Made by a program: the position numbers and the translations under genes. From contig JAJQJQ010000017.1 in the NCBI GenBank assembly GCA_028622995.1, positions 3,224,001 to 3,288,000 on the forward strand: 64,000 nucleotides of DNA, written 5' to 3'. This document shows, one piece after another, positions 27,036-41,100 of this stretch. The number at the start of each line of letters is the position of its first letter. The first letter of the stretch is position 1. The notes beneath the pieces were generated by a model. It worked only from the letters and a program-made list of their open reading frames with translations, was not told where the DNA came from and did no database searches. Origin of the DNA: Panagrolaimus kolymaensis (taxonomy: Eukaryota > Nematoda > Chromadorea > Rhabditida > Panagrolaimidae).

Positions 27036-30000
27036 GCCGCGCCGGGCAACTAAAATTTTGGAAAAGTAAAACGATGCCTCAAGGAAACACGGCATACACG
27101 ACTACGGTAGAAGGTCAAGAAAGGTAAGCAAGTTTATATAAAAAAAATTACAAACAGCTGCTAGTTTAGTTGTAGATTTATGGACAATCACAAAACAATG
27201 TGGTGCAATGACGACAACAACAATAACGACGACGACAATGAAGAGAAAAAAGAAGTCAGAGTTGATCACATACACACTCACTCACACAACACATGCACAA
27301 TTATAGAAAAAAAAGAGAAGAGTATCGGCCCTTGGAATCTTTGTTCATGCGCCACCGCGGTGGCAGAAAAAAAAATGGGGAAAAGAGGAGAGAGATAGAA
27401 AAGTATAGTAGTTAGTTTAAAGAGTGAGCGCCAGTAGCAACACCAGAAGAAACAAATGCAATGCATTGCATGCAATCGGATGAACGCGCACAAAAGAAAA
27501 TCGGCGCCATCGGTTATATTATTTTTTTTGGAGGATTTTTATTTTTGCGCCACAGGGTCCGCACAAACGATCAAATTTGAACGACGACAATAACTTTTTT
27601 TTAGTATTTTTGCTACCATTCAAAGAGAAAAAAGATGCGCACATGAAATTTTTTTCTGTGCTCAAAAGGGATTGCGCCGTAACAACAACGACAAAAAAAG
27701 TTTTTCAGATGGAAGATGAAAAAAGAGAGCACTCGCTTCGAATCACTCTCATGCGCAAAAAGCCTTTCTTTCTCCCTTCAGACGACGATGACAACAACCG
27801 ATTTGACAATTTTCTTTTTCTTCAGCACCAATAACAAAAAATTTTTTCGGATGCTGCTTGCGCGACCGACAATGACTACGGTGGTGTGGACTTAAAAATC
27901 ATTTGCGATATATAATTTAAAGGAAAAAAAGAGAAGAAGACAAATTCCATGACGCTTGCATACCCGCAGGCAAAAGACAGCAGATAGAAGAAAGCACTTG
28001 GCTCTTTTTTCTTTTATTTCTTCAACAACAAAAAATTTCATGAGCCCTCCCGTCGGGTCGCGCATCCTCTTCTTTCTTTATTTTTTTTTCTAATAACGGT
28101 TTTTCTCCAAAGGAAGGACAGAATATTGAAGACAATGACAACACCGACGATGATGATTGCTGCTGTTGCTCCCGCTTCTTACATCAACGATCATCAGTTT
28201 TTCTTTTGAAAAAAAAAAGAAAGAGAGTTTAAGCGACGGATGGAGATGATGATGGTGATGGAGGCCCGAAAAAAGCCTTTACTAATAAAAAAAATTTCAT
28301 TGTTGCGCAGGCTGTAGAAGTCTCCAAAAATTGCTGAAGCAAAGAAAAAAATAAGACCTAAAAAATCGCGCAGAGTTTTGTATGTGTTTGAAGAGGACGT
28401 TGAGGACATAGAAAATTTGCGAAAAAAAAAACACCGAGTGATGATGAAAATCAGCTCTCATGTGCAACAATGGAAAAAAAATGACGCAAAAATGGAAGGT
28501 GGAACTTGAAACCACCAGCTATGGACGACCCTTTCCTTTGAACATGGAAAGATTTGAGAGGGATTTTAAAAATTCGAATCCATAAAAAATCTTTTATAAA
28601 AAGTTGATAGTTTGGTTGCCAAAAAATGAAGATATATAAAAAAATAAATTCAAGTGTAAAAACACGTGCTCTGTTCTCTCTCGACCTCGATTAGACGTAG
28701 ATGGTTAAAACCATCATCTCCTTCGATGGGGCATTTATTTCTGTTTTAAAAAAGTTTGACAAACAAACAAAACAAAAAATTTAAAAAAGACTTGAAAAAA
28801 AAATCAAAGAAGATGGAATTGAAAAAGGGCACGCATGAAAAAGAAAAAACTTACCCCATGTTTCTTGCTTTGTATAATACTGTAATAGTTGGGATCATTG
28901 TTTATCACAACAACATTTATAAAAAATGTGTTTACAAAAGTTATTATTAATTTTAAAAAGATTAATAAACGATCAAAAATAGCGGTCGCATTTTTAGTTG
29001 TGAAGTGGCAATGGGCATCATCGCCACCAGTAATATGTGTATGTATTAAAAAAAAAGCAAGAAACAAGGGGTTGGTTGTTGCATTGCACGCCGAAAAAAA
29101 ATCGACAAAAACAGGCTTTACCAAACTATCCGGTCCTTTAGGTTGAGGACTGGCTTCCCCGACCCAAAGGAAAGGGGAGAAAATGGCTACTCGTTTTTTT
29201 ACTATTATTTTTTTTTTTGGTGAACAGGCTAGTTGACGACATAAAAAAAGTATCCTTGAAAAAACGTGGTTGTTGCCACCCGAAAAATGAAACTGAACCG
29301 GTGCCGAAAAAAAAGAAAGAATTTCGAGTTTTTGTTTCTCTTAAAACTCGTCTCCTCCTCTCGAAATATGCATATTTCTGTTACTACTGGATTGAAAAGA
29401 AAAAGAAGAAGGAGAGAAACTTGTGTGCGAATGGCGACGCAAAATTCATTCATTCCAATGGTTGAAAGCGGTCACCGCCCCTGGCATCATTTGATCTGTT
29501 AAACTCCACCCCATTCTCTCTTTCTGATTCGATAATTATTTCCCTTCCGTTGATTGTGAATTTTAAATTTTCACAAAAATCGGCTTCATCTCTCTTTGAA
29601 GCCATTACATAATGATCCAAACATTAGAAGGGTCAAGAATAATTTTTTTTTCAATGAATCAAACAATGAAATAATATTAAAATGATTCCGGTTTATTGTT
29701 TCACGTTGTTGACTGTCGTCGAATTCCATGTATTTTCAAACAGGTTTCATTCCTCCGATGACCATTCTCTTCCTTTCTCTCGTTTATTATTTTTTTTTTT
29801 TGCATCAAAACCGTTTTCGGGAATTAAAATATGGCAAAATCGGAAATAAAGCTCCTCTCACTCTCTTTTTTTAGAGGAGTCGTCATTTTTTCAGCTCATC
29901 CGCTTTTTTTTTAAACAGATGGTGATCATTGAAACTCCATCGTTTCTTTTTTTTCTCCATATATTTTTTTTCAACTACCGTTTTTTTGTATCAGAATTTA

Positions 30001-33000
30001 TCTTCTTTTTTTTCTCACATTGCTAAAGGGGCAATTGCGCTTTTTGGAACCTTCAAATAAAAAAATGAATCCTTGGAAGTCCGTTTTTTTATTGTTTATT
30101 GTACCGTCAAACAATAACAACACCATCAAAAATAACAGCACATGGAAGAAATTCAATCCGATTTGGATTTTTTTCCTTGCAGAATTTTTCTCAAGGTAAT
30201 GTCTTTTTTATGGAAACGGACAACGACGACGACAACAATCTGTCTGGAGAAACAAAAAAGACAATCGCGCAAAATCGGCTTTGACTTAACTGATTTTTTC
30301 GCGCTCTCGAGAAATTTTTTTCCCTTTTCTTTGCTGTTGCTTATTTTCTTTTCGTTTTTCTTGATGAATTTTAGGTTCTGTTGTGCAGCAATCATTAGAT
30401 CTTGCTGCTGCCCCTCAGGGGATGGTAGATTTTTTTTTCACTTTTTTCCTTCTTCCTACGAAAAAATCAATTAATCAATCACCACTGAAATTATTGTTGT
30501 CTTTTCCTCTTGTCAAAACAAAAAAATGCGAACGGATGCTTTTTGAAAAAAAAAAAGATTGGATATCGATGTTTTTTTTATTCCTTTTGTCATTTTTTGG
30601 TTACTTTTTTGGGAACTACAGCCGTTCATTATTTAACAAAATCTTTTTCAAATAATTTGAAGAAAACGGACAGTGTAAATCCACAAAAAAATCTATGTGC
30701 ATATGACAGAGGATTACAACTTTAAAGTAAGCAAGAGCAACAGAGTGAACATCAGGAATGTATGCATAAAAGTGGAAAACATTTATCGAAAAGTGCGTTC
30801 ACGCGTTTCAAATCCATCTTCCTTCATTCTAAACTATCGTCCATTGAAAAAAAAATTGTTGGTTGTTTCATACGATCGAAAAAGAAATCAAAAAAGTGAG
30901 ATAGAGAGAGGAAAGGGAAAAAAACAGCATGATGCATTTTTTTATTCTCACACTAGGTTCCAACCAAATTCAAACAAAAAAACTTTTTTTACATCGTTGA
31001 AAATTATTTGAAATTACAGGGAAGGGAAGAAGAAGAATTTTAAATAGAAACACAAAAATTGAAAAAAAAGAGATGAAACAGAGCGAAGATTTTTTGCTTG
31101 AAGAAGAAAAACGTATAAAAATGAAGCAAATTCGAAATAATTGCTCCCAAAAAAAATTTCCGAGAGAAAACAAAAAAGTTTTATTTCATATTTTTTTTTC
31201 TTCATCTGATTTAATTTCGTTTTGAAAAATAAAATAAAACAAGGAATTTAATGGAGAAAATTGAGGCCTTCTGAAACGAAGAAGAGAGGAGAAAACATAA
31301 AAATCGAAAATGTTTACTGTTGTCGTTTTCTTTTTCAAAAAGTTTTTCTTTTAATGATTTTGAAAAATGGCTTCGTAAAAAAATGCGGAAACACATATTT
31401 ATTATACTTTTCTATTTTGAAGACGAAGAAGAAGGGAAAAAAACATTTACAATCAAAAACAACTTGAAAAAATTCCATTCTATTGATCATAAGTGAAAAC
31501 GAAGGAAAGAATTTGAAGGTCATTTGGATCTTTTGCTTCATCATCATCAATATTTGTAGTAATCTTCAAATTCATCTTTAAAAGATGAATCAAAAAAGAA
31601 CATAAATTAACAAAGAAAAAAATTATAATGGTAAGGAAAATGTTAAAAAATATTTTTACATATTAAATTGGGCATTTTTTCTATTTTGCACATATTTTAT
31701 TTATATTTTGTTATATTGCCTTTATTTAGCTATTTTCTTCATACGTTCATTAAATCGGCTTTACTAAGGGTTCCGCCGATTTCAAATGGATAAATATGTA
31801 TAATGGATTCGCACAAGTTGCGCTTTAAAATTCAACCAAAAAGTTTTTAAAATGTGATACATTATCTTTCAGTGTTAATAACAAAAAATGGCAAAACATC
31901 ATTCGATATTTCCATACCAAAACAATATCTTTCGTACTGAATTTTAGGAAGAGAGGAAGGAGTAAAATGGAAAAGGATCAAGAAATAAGGGTCATGAATG
32001 AAGCAGAAAGGGTACTAAAAGGAACAAACTGCTAACAAATGAGGATAGGCAAAGAAAGAGTGATAAGGAAATCAACTGTAGCATCCAAATTATAAAATTA
32101 GATAAGAAAAAGTTTTTAAATCTACTAAATAAAACTCATTATAATTAACAACAAGAATTGACCAGAATTTATGATATTTCAAAAAGTTTAAAGAAAAAAT
32201 GATACATACGAGAAATGCTTTTCTTTCTATGTTTTTTCTTTTGTGCTTTAATGGCTTTCGTCGGTTGCACAGTAATAAGCTTTAAAAAAGAAACATTAAA
32301 AAAATCGAATTTTTTAAAGCTATTCGTGATCCACAGTTTGTCAAATTTTCATGTTTCATGTGTTTTCTTATTTGTGTTTAATGATTAGGTAATCAATACA
32401 ATTTTATTTTTAAAAAAAAGCTTATTATCACAAAATTTTGAAATACACAATTTTTGTGTTAAAAATAATTATTTTAATGAAGATCTAGAATTATTTTATT
32501 TTTTAAAGTCCGAATTTTTTCACTGCCAAATTTTTAAGTTATTCTAGGATATAATTGCAGTGTTAACTCTTTTTTAAAAAGTGGCAAACAAACAAATTTT
32601 TTACATTTAAAAAAATTTAAATCTTTTATTAAAAGTTCCCTACCTATATAAATAAAAAACGAACCATCTACCGCCTTTTTTGCCATGACAACGCAAGACA
32701 TGAGAATGTTCATTTGAATTAGAAAAATAGACTTTAATCCGCGAGGATAAACTTTTGTTAAACGATTTCCGGCTTTGAAATACAAAAAGAAATACGAAAT
32801 TTTTATCTTCTCATTGTGTTTAAATAAAAGACGCGAGACGAAAAAATTATATTAAGTTGATTAAAATTAATGGGTTTTTAGCCAGAAAAAAATAATAAGA
32901 ACAACGGTTTATTTGATGAATGCAATGGCACGACAAACTTTCTTGTTTTAAAACTACTACTCCTTTTATAATTCATTTTTTTATACAATGAAGGTGAAAA

Positions 33001-33162
33001 AAGTAAAATAAAATAAAATACAATTATCAGTCAATCACAAAAACAAAATGTTAAAATTTACATTAAATAAAAAATTTCTTTTTGAATTACAAGTTTTAAT
33101 TAATAATGAATTAAATATAGGAAAAACAATAAAATGAAGGAGAAAAAAAACTTTGAGATCAA
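27036..33162. other. 6 kb gene-free stretch upstream of grainyhead
   Basis: No exon with family support on either strand. The many short open frames are in simple A/T-, CT- or GA-rich sequence and lack coherent splice signals. Short triplet-like runs (CAACGACGAC, GATGATGATG) are common around 27200-28300. It lies between the starts of grh-1 and the 3' end of the RGS gene, so it is best read as grh-1 upstream regulatory DNA, possibly with non-coding leader exons. Confidence 0.5.
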
Positions 33163-34944
33163 TCACAATTCTTCAATATGTCCGTAAGAGCTGAGAATCT
33201 TTTTATAAAGGGCCGATGCAATAAAACGTGGGTATGAGTCTCTTTGCATTAAAGTATATATTTGATTTTGGGCTTCATCAAATGTATGAGCTGTTGGATG
33301 TACCATATTATTATTAATTATTTCTCGCACACGTGAATCCAATGATACTTCTTTTGGGGATAAAATTGATATAAAATCTTCATATATAATTCGAGCTTTT
33401 TCTTCTATTTTTTCTGTATTTCGTTCACGTTTAAGTTCTTCACAAGCTTGCCAAAAAAGGATGTTTTCGTCGCTGTACTCTGACTAAATTTTGAAGAGAA
33501 AAAAAAAGATTAGTAAATTAATAATTAATTTTATATAACTGTACCTTAAGAAATTCTGCAAAATATTTTTGGCCACCTAAAATAATAATAAAATTAATCA
33601 AATTTCACAACAAAAAAACAGGAAAAAGGTAGAGTAATTAAAAAGTTACCACAGATATGAAAAATATATTTATTAATCAAAAATATGAAAAATAATTAAG
33701 AAATCTTTAACAATTACCGGTCTTCAAAAAATTTTATTCGTCGCTTAAAATGACTAAACTTTTTTTTAAACATCAAGATTACCGCTAGTTTAATTTTCAC
33801 TTTGTAAAAAGCTTTAAAAAAATGAACCTAATCTCCCAAAATTCTCTGAATCATTTATATTATTTGTGTCTTAAAAAAATAGAGCTAAAATTTTTAAAAT
33901 GGAATATAATTATCTTTCTGTATAGTATTCATTAATTGGTAAAAAAAAATTATGGTATATGAGATTATTGATTTTTAAAAGCTTTGAACGCCTACACACA
34001 TTTCCAACAAAGGGTTTTTGAGAGAGAAAAGGCTCTAATTACGTTCCCTTTTAGCTTTTTAGATGACATTAAATAAAGCAAGCTTCAGGTGGTGATGGTT
34101 GGTAACTGAGACAAAAGCCCTTAGGCAAACATTATAGCCAAAAAAGAGGCACAAAGGCAAATGATGAAGGAAGAAGAACCAACATCAACAACAGCAACAG
34201 AGTAAATGAAGGAAGAAGAAGTTTCTGTTGCTTGTTGGGTTGCTCAAATAGCCGATATGGAGAAAAAATAAAGAAAAAGAAAAACGGCAAAAAATAAAAA
34301 TAAATGAAAAACTTACTTTTATTTTTCATTAATCGGTCAAACGCAACACCCCAACCAGCTACTTCTTCGTAGCTCGCCCTTAAAAAATAACACACAATAT
34401 TAATAACTTTGAAAAAACTTTCAAGCAACGGTTGACTTACTTGTCATCTATGAAATCGAGGCCGCCACCCTGTCCTGAGTTGAGACCATCTGCATTGTGA
34501 ATTGCTAACCTAAAAAACAAAACAAAAAAGATATAATAATTATTTTTAGGTTTAATCTTCAGTTTTTGTTGTTTTTTCAAGGGTTTTCTTAAAACAAAAC
34601 AAAAAACCAGGTGATTTAGGATTGCGCACGAAAGCTTTTTTATGACCACCATAATTTTCATTTTTTTAAATAGAAAATAGGTAAAAACATTTGTGACGTT
34701 ATAAATTGTTGTAAAAGACAGGTGCATTTACCAAGTAATAAAGCTTGCGTGTTAAAGGAATAAATTTTTTTGGAATAACAAGTTTGATTTATTATGCCTT
34801 TCCAATGAAGTTATGAAGGAAAAAAATTGAATTCGGTAATTGAAAAAAATGGGTGAATATTTTTATTTTTTTTAATAGGGAAGTTAAAGTAAAATTATTT
34901 TATGCTTAAATAGAATATTATACTTACCCTTGACTATTACCCAT
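33163..34944 (-). CDS. Regulator of G-protein signalling, RZ subfamily-like (RGS17/19/20)
   Basis: GTPase-activating protein for Gi/o or Gz alpha subunits at the plasma membrane. Exons 34944-34928, 34509-34441, 34378-34318, 33576-33545 and 33483-33163 encode about 166 residues. The protein starts MGNSQG, a good N-myristoylation signal, instead of the cysteine string of vertebrate RZ proteins. The RGS box begins at YEEVAGWGVAFDRLM, continues FAEFLKSEYSDENILFWQACE, and has EEKARIIYEDFISILSPKEVS, SLDSRVREIINNNMV and YTLMQRDSYPRF, nearly identical to RGS17/20. Frames of exons 3 and 4 do not join: one base is missing at the AAA before the 34317 donor, where one extra A would restore LMKNK-x-GQKYF in perfect register with the family. 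I read this as a sequencing slip or a tiny unseen exon, not real loss. Confidence 0.88.
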
Positions 34945-35147
34945 AGTCGAACAACTGCAGGGCAAAAGCTTGAGCAACATTTGGCCGATAGATTTGGTCA
35001 GTTTGGGCGCCAATTCTTAGGCACGATAAATGCGCCTGGCGTCCAAAATTATTTTGATCGGCAAATGGCGAAATCGCGCAAACAAAATTAATTAATAAAG
35101 CCGATAAATGTGCCGAATAATTACGGCACAAGTTTCGGCTTTATTAA
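34945..35147. repeat. GC-richer island with a long hairpin next to the RGS start codon
   Basis: Bases 35092-35104 and 35135-35147 are a perfect 13-base inverted repeat (TTAATAAAGCCGA / TCGGCTTTATTAA). A second perfect 7-base stem, TGTGCCG / CGGCACA at 35109-35115 and 35124-35130, lies inside it. The adjoining 34945-35090 stretch is clearly richer in G+C and CpG than its surroundings and is open in one frame on each strand. It lies just upstream of the RGS ATG, so it may be in the promoter or 5' leader. Origin unknown. Confidence 0.7.
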
Positions 35148-38100
35148 GGTACCAGTAAAATTGATGAAAGAATTAAAGAACAATGGCCACTTTGTATTTG
35201 TGGCTTTTTTTAGGCAACAAATATTAATCTTCCAAGAAGCATATACTGAAATTGATAATGAGATGTTTATAAACAAAAGGCGAGGCTAGGCCGCTCCTTG
35301 ACACACAATTGTCGTCGTCGAAGGAAGAGACAAAGCAACGAGAGACGGAACAAATTCTGTAAAACCACAAAAAATTGACTTTTAATGGTGAAAGGTTAAA
35401 AAAAACAGTAATCATATGTATAAATGTAAAAAACGTATAAATATAAAAAAGTATTAAAATTTAAAACAACACAAAGAGAAGAAGAAAAAAGGGCATAAGG
35501 GTAATGAAAACTCAAAAGAAAAAAAATGCAAAGAGAGAAAGAAAAAATAAAGGACGTCCTTAATTGGAAGCAGAGATTCGCGTGAAACGAGAAGAGAAAA
35601 ATATATTGTCGACAAGAGTGAGTGCTCTGCTATATGCTTTGCTGCTGCTGCACCATCAGACGCGACAAAAACAACGGCTGTAGTAGCAGCAACGAAATTG
35701 AGAATAAGCACTCGTCTTCATCGTTTTCGTCGTTCTCACCATTGCTGATGGTGGTGGTGTTGCGGGCTGCTGGTTGGCTGTGAAGAACGACAACTCACAT
35801 GCTTCAGCCGTTTGTCCTCTTCTAAACCACAGGTTAAGCAACAAAATGCTGGAGGGGCTATCCTGTTTGTCCGATGAAGGAACAACAAACCATGCATAAA
35901 AAAAAAACGTGTCCTCGCGCTTCGTGTTCTTTCTCTCTTTTGTTTCTTCTGTTGCTTGATTGCGGTTTTTCTCGCGCAAGATCGATGCATTCCTCCATAT
36001 TTTTACTCTCTTTTTTCCTAAACAACTGAAAAGACAAGAGAGGAAAATGTTTTCCTCTTGATAGAAAAAGAAAAAAACGCGCAAAAAGAGAAGAAAACAT
36101 GTGAGTGTGAGAGTAGTGTTTGTGCTAGCTTTTCAGTCAGCCACTATTTTGACTCAGCTTCTTAGTTCCATTTAAGGCAGCACAAAAAAAAGTGGCATTT
36201 GGCTTTCTTTCTCTATTGCTTTAGGCATCCATAAAAACAACACACAAAAATGAGACGCATTTATCTGCGTTTTTTTTGACGAGGGGATCAATATACAAGC
36301 ACGAAAATGCCATAAGAGAGTTGGAAAGAAAAATATGCCAAGAAAAAAATGTTGTTTCTTTTAGTTTCTCGCTTTTTTGTTAGTCACAATGGTGCCACAA
36401 GACGATAACTCAAGCTTATTCTTCTTCGTTTTTTTTTTTGAACGAATCCTGAAGGCTGGCTCTTGTGACAGCGATACAGCAGATAAAGAAGTATTTGTGA
36501 CACTCAAAGATGAAAAAAAAGTTGAGAAAAGTGCATCCGTCAAAATATAACAAAGCATTAAAAAAACGCGCCGTTTAAACCTTTGAAAGGAAGAGAAGGT
36601 TGCTTCCATTTTCCCTGGAGGTTTCAACGGCAATCATCTTCCATTATCAGGAATTCCAAAATATTTCTTTTCTTTGCTTAAAATCCTTTAACGCCGGCAA
36701 AAAAAAAAGAAAGGAGGAAAAACTACGTAGGCATGATTACGTAAAAAAATGAAAAAAATGCTTTTTTTTACTTCAATAAAGCAAGCCTCTCACTTTCTTT
36801 CGAAGTTGCAAAGTTTCAGGTATTTTTTTAACAAAATATCTGCCAGCGAAGTTGTAGATTGTTGAATTTCATTGTTTGATACAAAGTTTAATTCAAATAT
36901 GCTTGCAAGAATGTGTGTGTGAAAAGGCTGCAAAATTTCAGACGTTCATCAATGAATTCTTGATAAAATTAGAATTTGAAATCGTTTTTTTATAAAAAGT
37001 AAACTACTTTCAGCCAAAAAAAGCTATCAATTGAAAATAATTATTGTAATTAACTAATTTAAAATAAAATAAATTCACTACAAAGCTTCAATTCCTGAGA
37101 ATTGTATAAAAAAAATTATTTCTCAATGAGAGTCATAAATTCTTGGAATAAAAATATGTCTCAAAAAAAGAAAAAGAAAATGGTTGAGCTCTTTTTTTTT
37201 AAAATTTCTTATAGCTAAAATACCTAATAATTACGGTAACCTCTTTTTTTAAAAATTAATTATACCTCTTCTTTCTCATTATTATTGGAAATGAATAATA
37301 ACAAAACAGCGGTTTCTAATGGCATAGAAGAAAAGTGTAAGGAGTGAAATGCTTAAATCTGAGTGTGCTTTTTATGCGAGATAGATAAAAAAGAAGAATT
37401 GGCAAGAGAGGTGCTTTGCGGAAATGAAGTGAGCAAGAAGATTTTAACGGAAGTATTTAAATAATAGATATAATATACCCAATATTTATTAATACGAAAA
37501 TTATAAGCAAAATGGTTTCACAAGGAAATCATAGAAACCATAAAATGAATGAAAAGTTACGATATAAAAAAAATACTCAAATTTTTATAGTAAAACCAAA
37601 ATGCATTTAAAGAAAAAATGAGATGTTTTGCACGTTTTTTTAAGAAAAAAAAGTAAAGAAATAAAGCAACAAAAAGTATTCATCCGTCCAAGGATGCCAT
37701 CGTCTTCTTTCTTACATACTACTTATTTGTCTATTCTTTCAAACAAAAAAAAAGAAGTAAAAGATCAAATTCATAGAAAAATTATTTCACATTTGAATAA
37801 ATATTAAAATACAAATTAATTCAAGCATTAATAAAAAAGCAGGTAAAATTTCCATAAAAGATATTAAGAAAGCTTACTTCTTTTCAACCGAAGAATATCT
37901 GTCGCCACGCCTACTTTTTTTTTAAATTAAGTAAATTAAAGTAATTTTTTAAACATTTTTTTTAGTTTAATAGACGCTTTCTTTAATTATTTTGTATTTC
38001 TCTCCTAGGAAAGAATTACGTCACAAAATACAAAATTTTAATTTAAATTTTATAATACAAAGAGATAAGGACGACGGTAACGGAAAAAATCTAAAAAATT

Positions 38101-41100
38101 ATTGTAACTCAAGTAAAAGTTGTTATTTTGAAATTTTTATTGCGGTTTCAGTTAAAAAGGAAACAAAGCTCGTTGTTTTTGATTATTGAAAAAATAAATT
38201 AATTTAAAATACAATCAAATTTGAAACGTAAGCAAAAAAATTTTTTTAGTAAAAACAATTTTGAGGTTAAAAGAGTAATCGAACATTAACTTCAAAAACG
38301 AAAAATGGGTTAATGAAAAAGAAGGGTAATATAAAAAACATAGATAGAAGTAAATAAGTAAATAAGCAAGGAAGCAACCTAAAAATAATATTAATTTTTT
38401 TTTTTCAGCATAGAGAGAAAGGGAATTATTAAATCGCAAAAAAATATTTTTATTAAAGCAAGAATTCTAACTTCTAAGCTTCATCATGAAATAATTAAAC
38501 CAAAATAATATTTTAAATTTCATAAAATGAAAAAAGTTAAATATTATTTACTAATCAAAGAACAAACAGCGGTTTGTAAAATCAAGCCAGTTCCACTGTT
38601 CCCAATAACTTTATGGTACAAACAACATTTTTCTATTTGAAAATTTACTAAGTTTTCAGAAATAATGAGGTAATAACTTTCTAAGCTTTAAAAAAAACTT
38701 GGTACTTTAAACACGATGGAAAAGTGAAATAGCCTAAAATGATGATTAGAATAAAATTAATTGCGCCGATTCTTTGTAGCCTAAAAATTTTAAACTCAAA
38801 ACAGCATCGTAAAATTTCATTAATTACGGTATCTCCAATTTTGCCGCTTAAATGGTTTTTATTTTTCATGCATGCGTTAAAAGCGTTTATAAATCATTTA
38901 ATTCTTTTTATTTTTTACAAATGCCCAACTTCTTTCTTAATGATACTTTCTTTTAAAAAGCTATAAGGGATTTTGTCTTTCATTCATTTTCAACATTATA
39001 TCAAAGCTTCCTACACAAAATTAGAAGAAGAAGAAAAAACTTTTAATAATACAGTAAAATAATTATGGTAAAATAAAAGGCATTTAAAGTTTTTGAGAGT
39101 TATAGTCAGAGGGAAAAAAACTCCTTTGTGCTACAAACAGAATGAAAGAGATACAGAGACAGAGAGGAAAGAAAAAAACAATAATTAACTAGAAGTTGGT
39201 GCTTCAATTGCGCGGCTGAGAAAGTAGTAAAAAGGCCAAGTTATTAAACGAAAAAGCTTTTTTTCAATTTCATAAAAAACATCGAGGCAGGCTATTTTTT
39301 CCAATGAGGGAGAGATACAATTTATTCTTTCTTCGTTTTTCTTCTTCTTCACTCTTCATTCCTTCCACATTGTTGCAGGAAAAGGAATTCCTATTTTCAA
39401 AAGGACGAAGAAGCAAGGTCAATAGAAGAGAAGAGGATGAAAGAAAAATAGAAAATGTTAATTAGCCATTTTGTCAGTTATCCTTCATTTTTAGTCTTTC
39501 TCAAAGGCCACAATAACAAAAAAAGTAATTCAATATTAAACTCATTATTTAAATGGTGAAAAACCACTTACTTCCTCTTTGCTACTTTTTTTTATTATTA
39601 TACTTCAAATGAAAAATACACACTGAGTGGGTAATATTTATTAAAAATGTTTTCGCGAAATTAAAACAAAAATTTGTGATGCAAAAGTTAGATGCATTTG
39701 AATTAAATTATAAAAGTTTAAAAATCAAAAATATTTAATTGCTAATTTTTTTTATTTTGGCACTTGCGCGTTTGTTTTAATAAAAAAATTCAAGACATAA
39801 ACATGGAGTTGTAAATTAAAGTTTAAAAAAAAATACATGAAATAATATTTTAAAATATTAAAAAAACTTTAAAAAGCATTATTAATGGCATCGTAAAATT
39901 TTCTTGAAAGTATAAATAAAATAATTATTATGTTTTTGTGGGGATTTAATTAAAAATCTTAATTTTAATTTTACATATTCAAAGTAAAATAAGCGTAATT
40001 TTCGCTTTGTTGTGCTTAATAAAAGTTGGAAAGATGTTGTTGATAAAACAAGTATTTTTTTTGTGAGAGATAAAGAAAGTTTGCATGCTTCGATGATAAA
40101 GTCACATCGCCTGGAACTAGTACAACACAAACCACCTTCGGGCTGAATACAAATGACAATTTTTCAACTTTTTTTTAACTGAATTTACGCAGCGAACATT
40201 TTAATATGTTTTTGCTTTAATTCCGATATATTTTTTGTAAAATATTTAAAAAAAATTATAATTTATGTCCAGGAAAATTTTAACACACCATGATTATCTT
40301 CTTTTTTAAATATAAAATAAGTTGATTATTGGATTATTACATTAACTAAAAATATATGCAATCACTTTTTTTTATCTTTTAGACTCTTTACTCATTTTAA
40401 AGGTATGCTTTTAAGTGAAATCAATGAAAAAAAACATACATTGCGGTATAAAAAAAAACCACTTTTTTTATTTCAATCCAATTTCTCGATATTTTAAAAG
40501 AAATTCAATGGCTTAAATTCATCATGTAATGGCTTCAAAGTCATTGATGCCTGTTGGTATCTTCAAAGGCAAAAAACAACAACAAGAAAAACAACGATGA
40601 AACCTGCCAATTATATGTTATTGCACACGCCACATTAGCCAGATTTGGGCATTTCCGTTTTTTATGCAAAAAGAAAAAAGGTGTGCGCCGACGTTTCACT
40701 TTATTTTTTTTTTAAATCACAAAGAAAATAGCGCAATTTCTTCATCAACAACCAAAAAGAAATCCAATTCGACGATGTGTTATTTCCAAAAAATTGGACG
40801 TTTAAACGGTAAATGTTTATATGGTTCAATAAAAGGAAACGCGTAAATAACGTATTTAAAGACAATGGATTCATACAACAACAAAAATTACTGTAGTGTG
40901 TGTGCATGGTTGGTTACTGCTTATCGAGAAAAAAATAAACACATAAAAACTTTGTGAAATGACATTTGTTATAATTTCCGGATTTTTTAAATATTGTTGG
41001 TGTACTTTTTAATGGTAATTAAACCATAAAACTTATTTAGCACCCTGAAATCGTTTGAAACTATTTTTTTCATTGCGTATATAAAAAAAACTGCGAAGGA

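Noticed and set aside
28550..28590. TTCGAATCC, a tRNA T-loop-like word
   Set aside because: No matching stems, anticodon arm or acceptor stem around it.
27180..32800. Many 60-110 codon frames between grainyhead and the RGS gene
   Set aside because: Low-complexity sequence, no phase-compatible exon pairs and no recognised domains.
34945..35090. Bacterial-looking reading frame (ending MAKSRKQN) followed by a terminator-like hairpin
   Set aside because: Short, no recognised family, and open on the other strand too; without a database match a transfer claim is not supported. Kept only as an unusual island.
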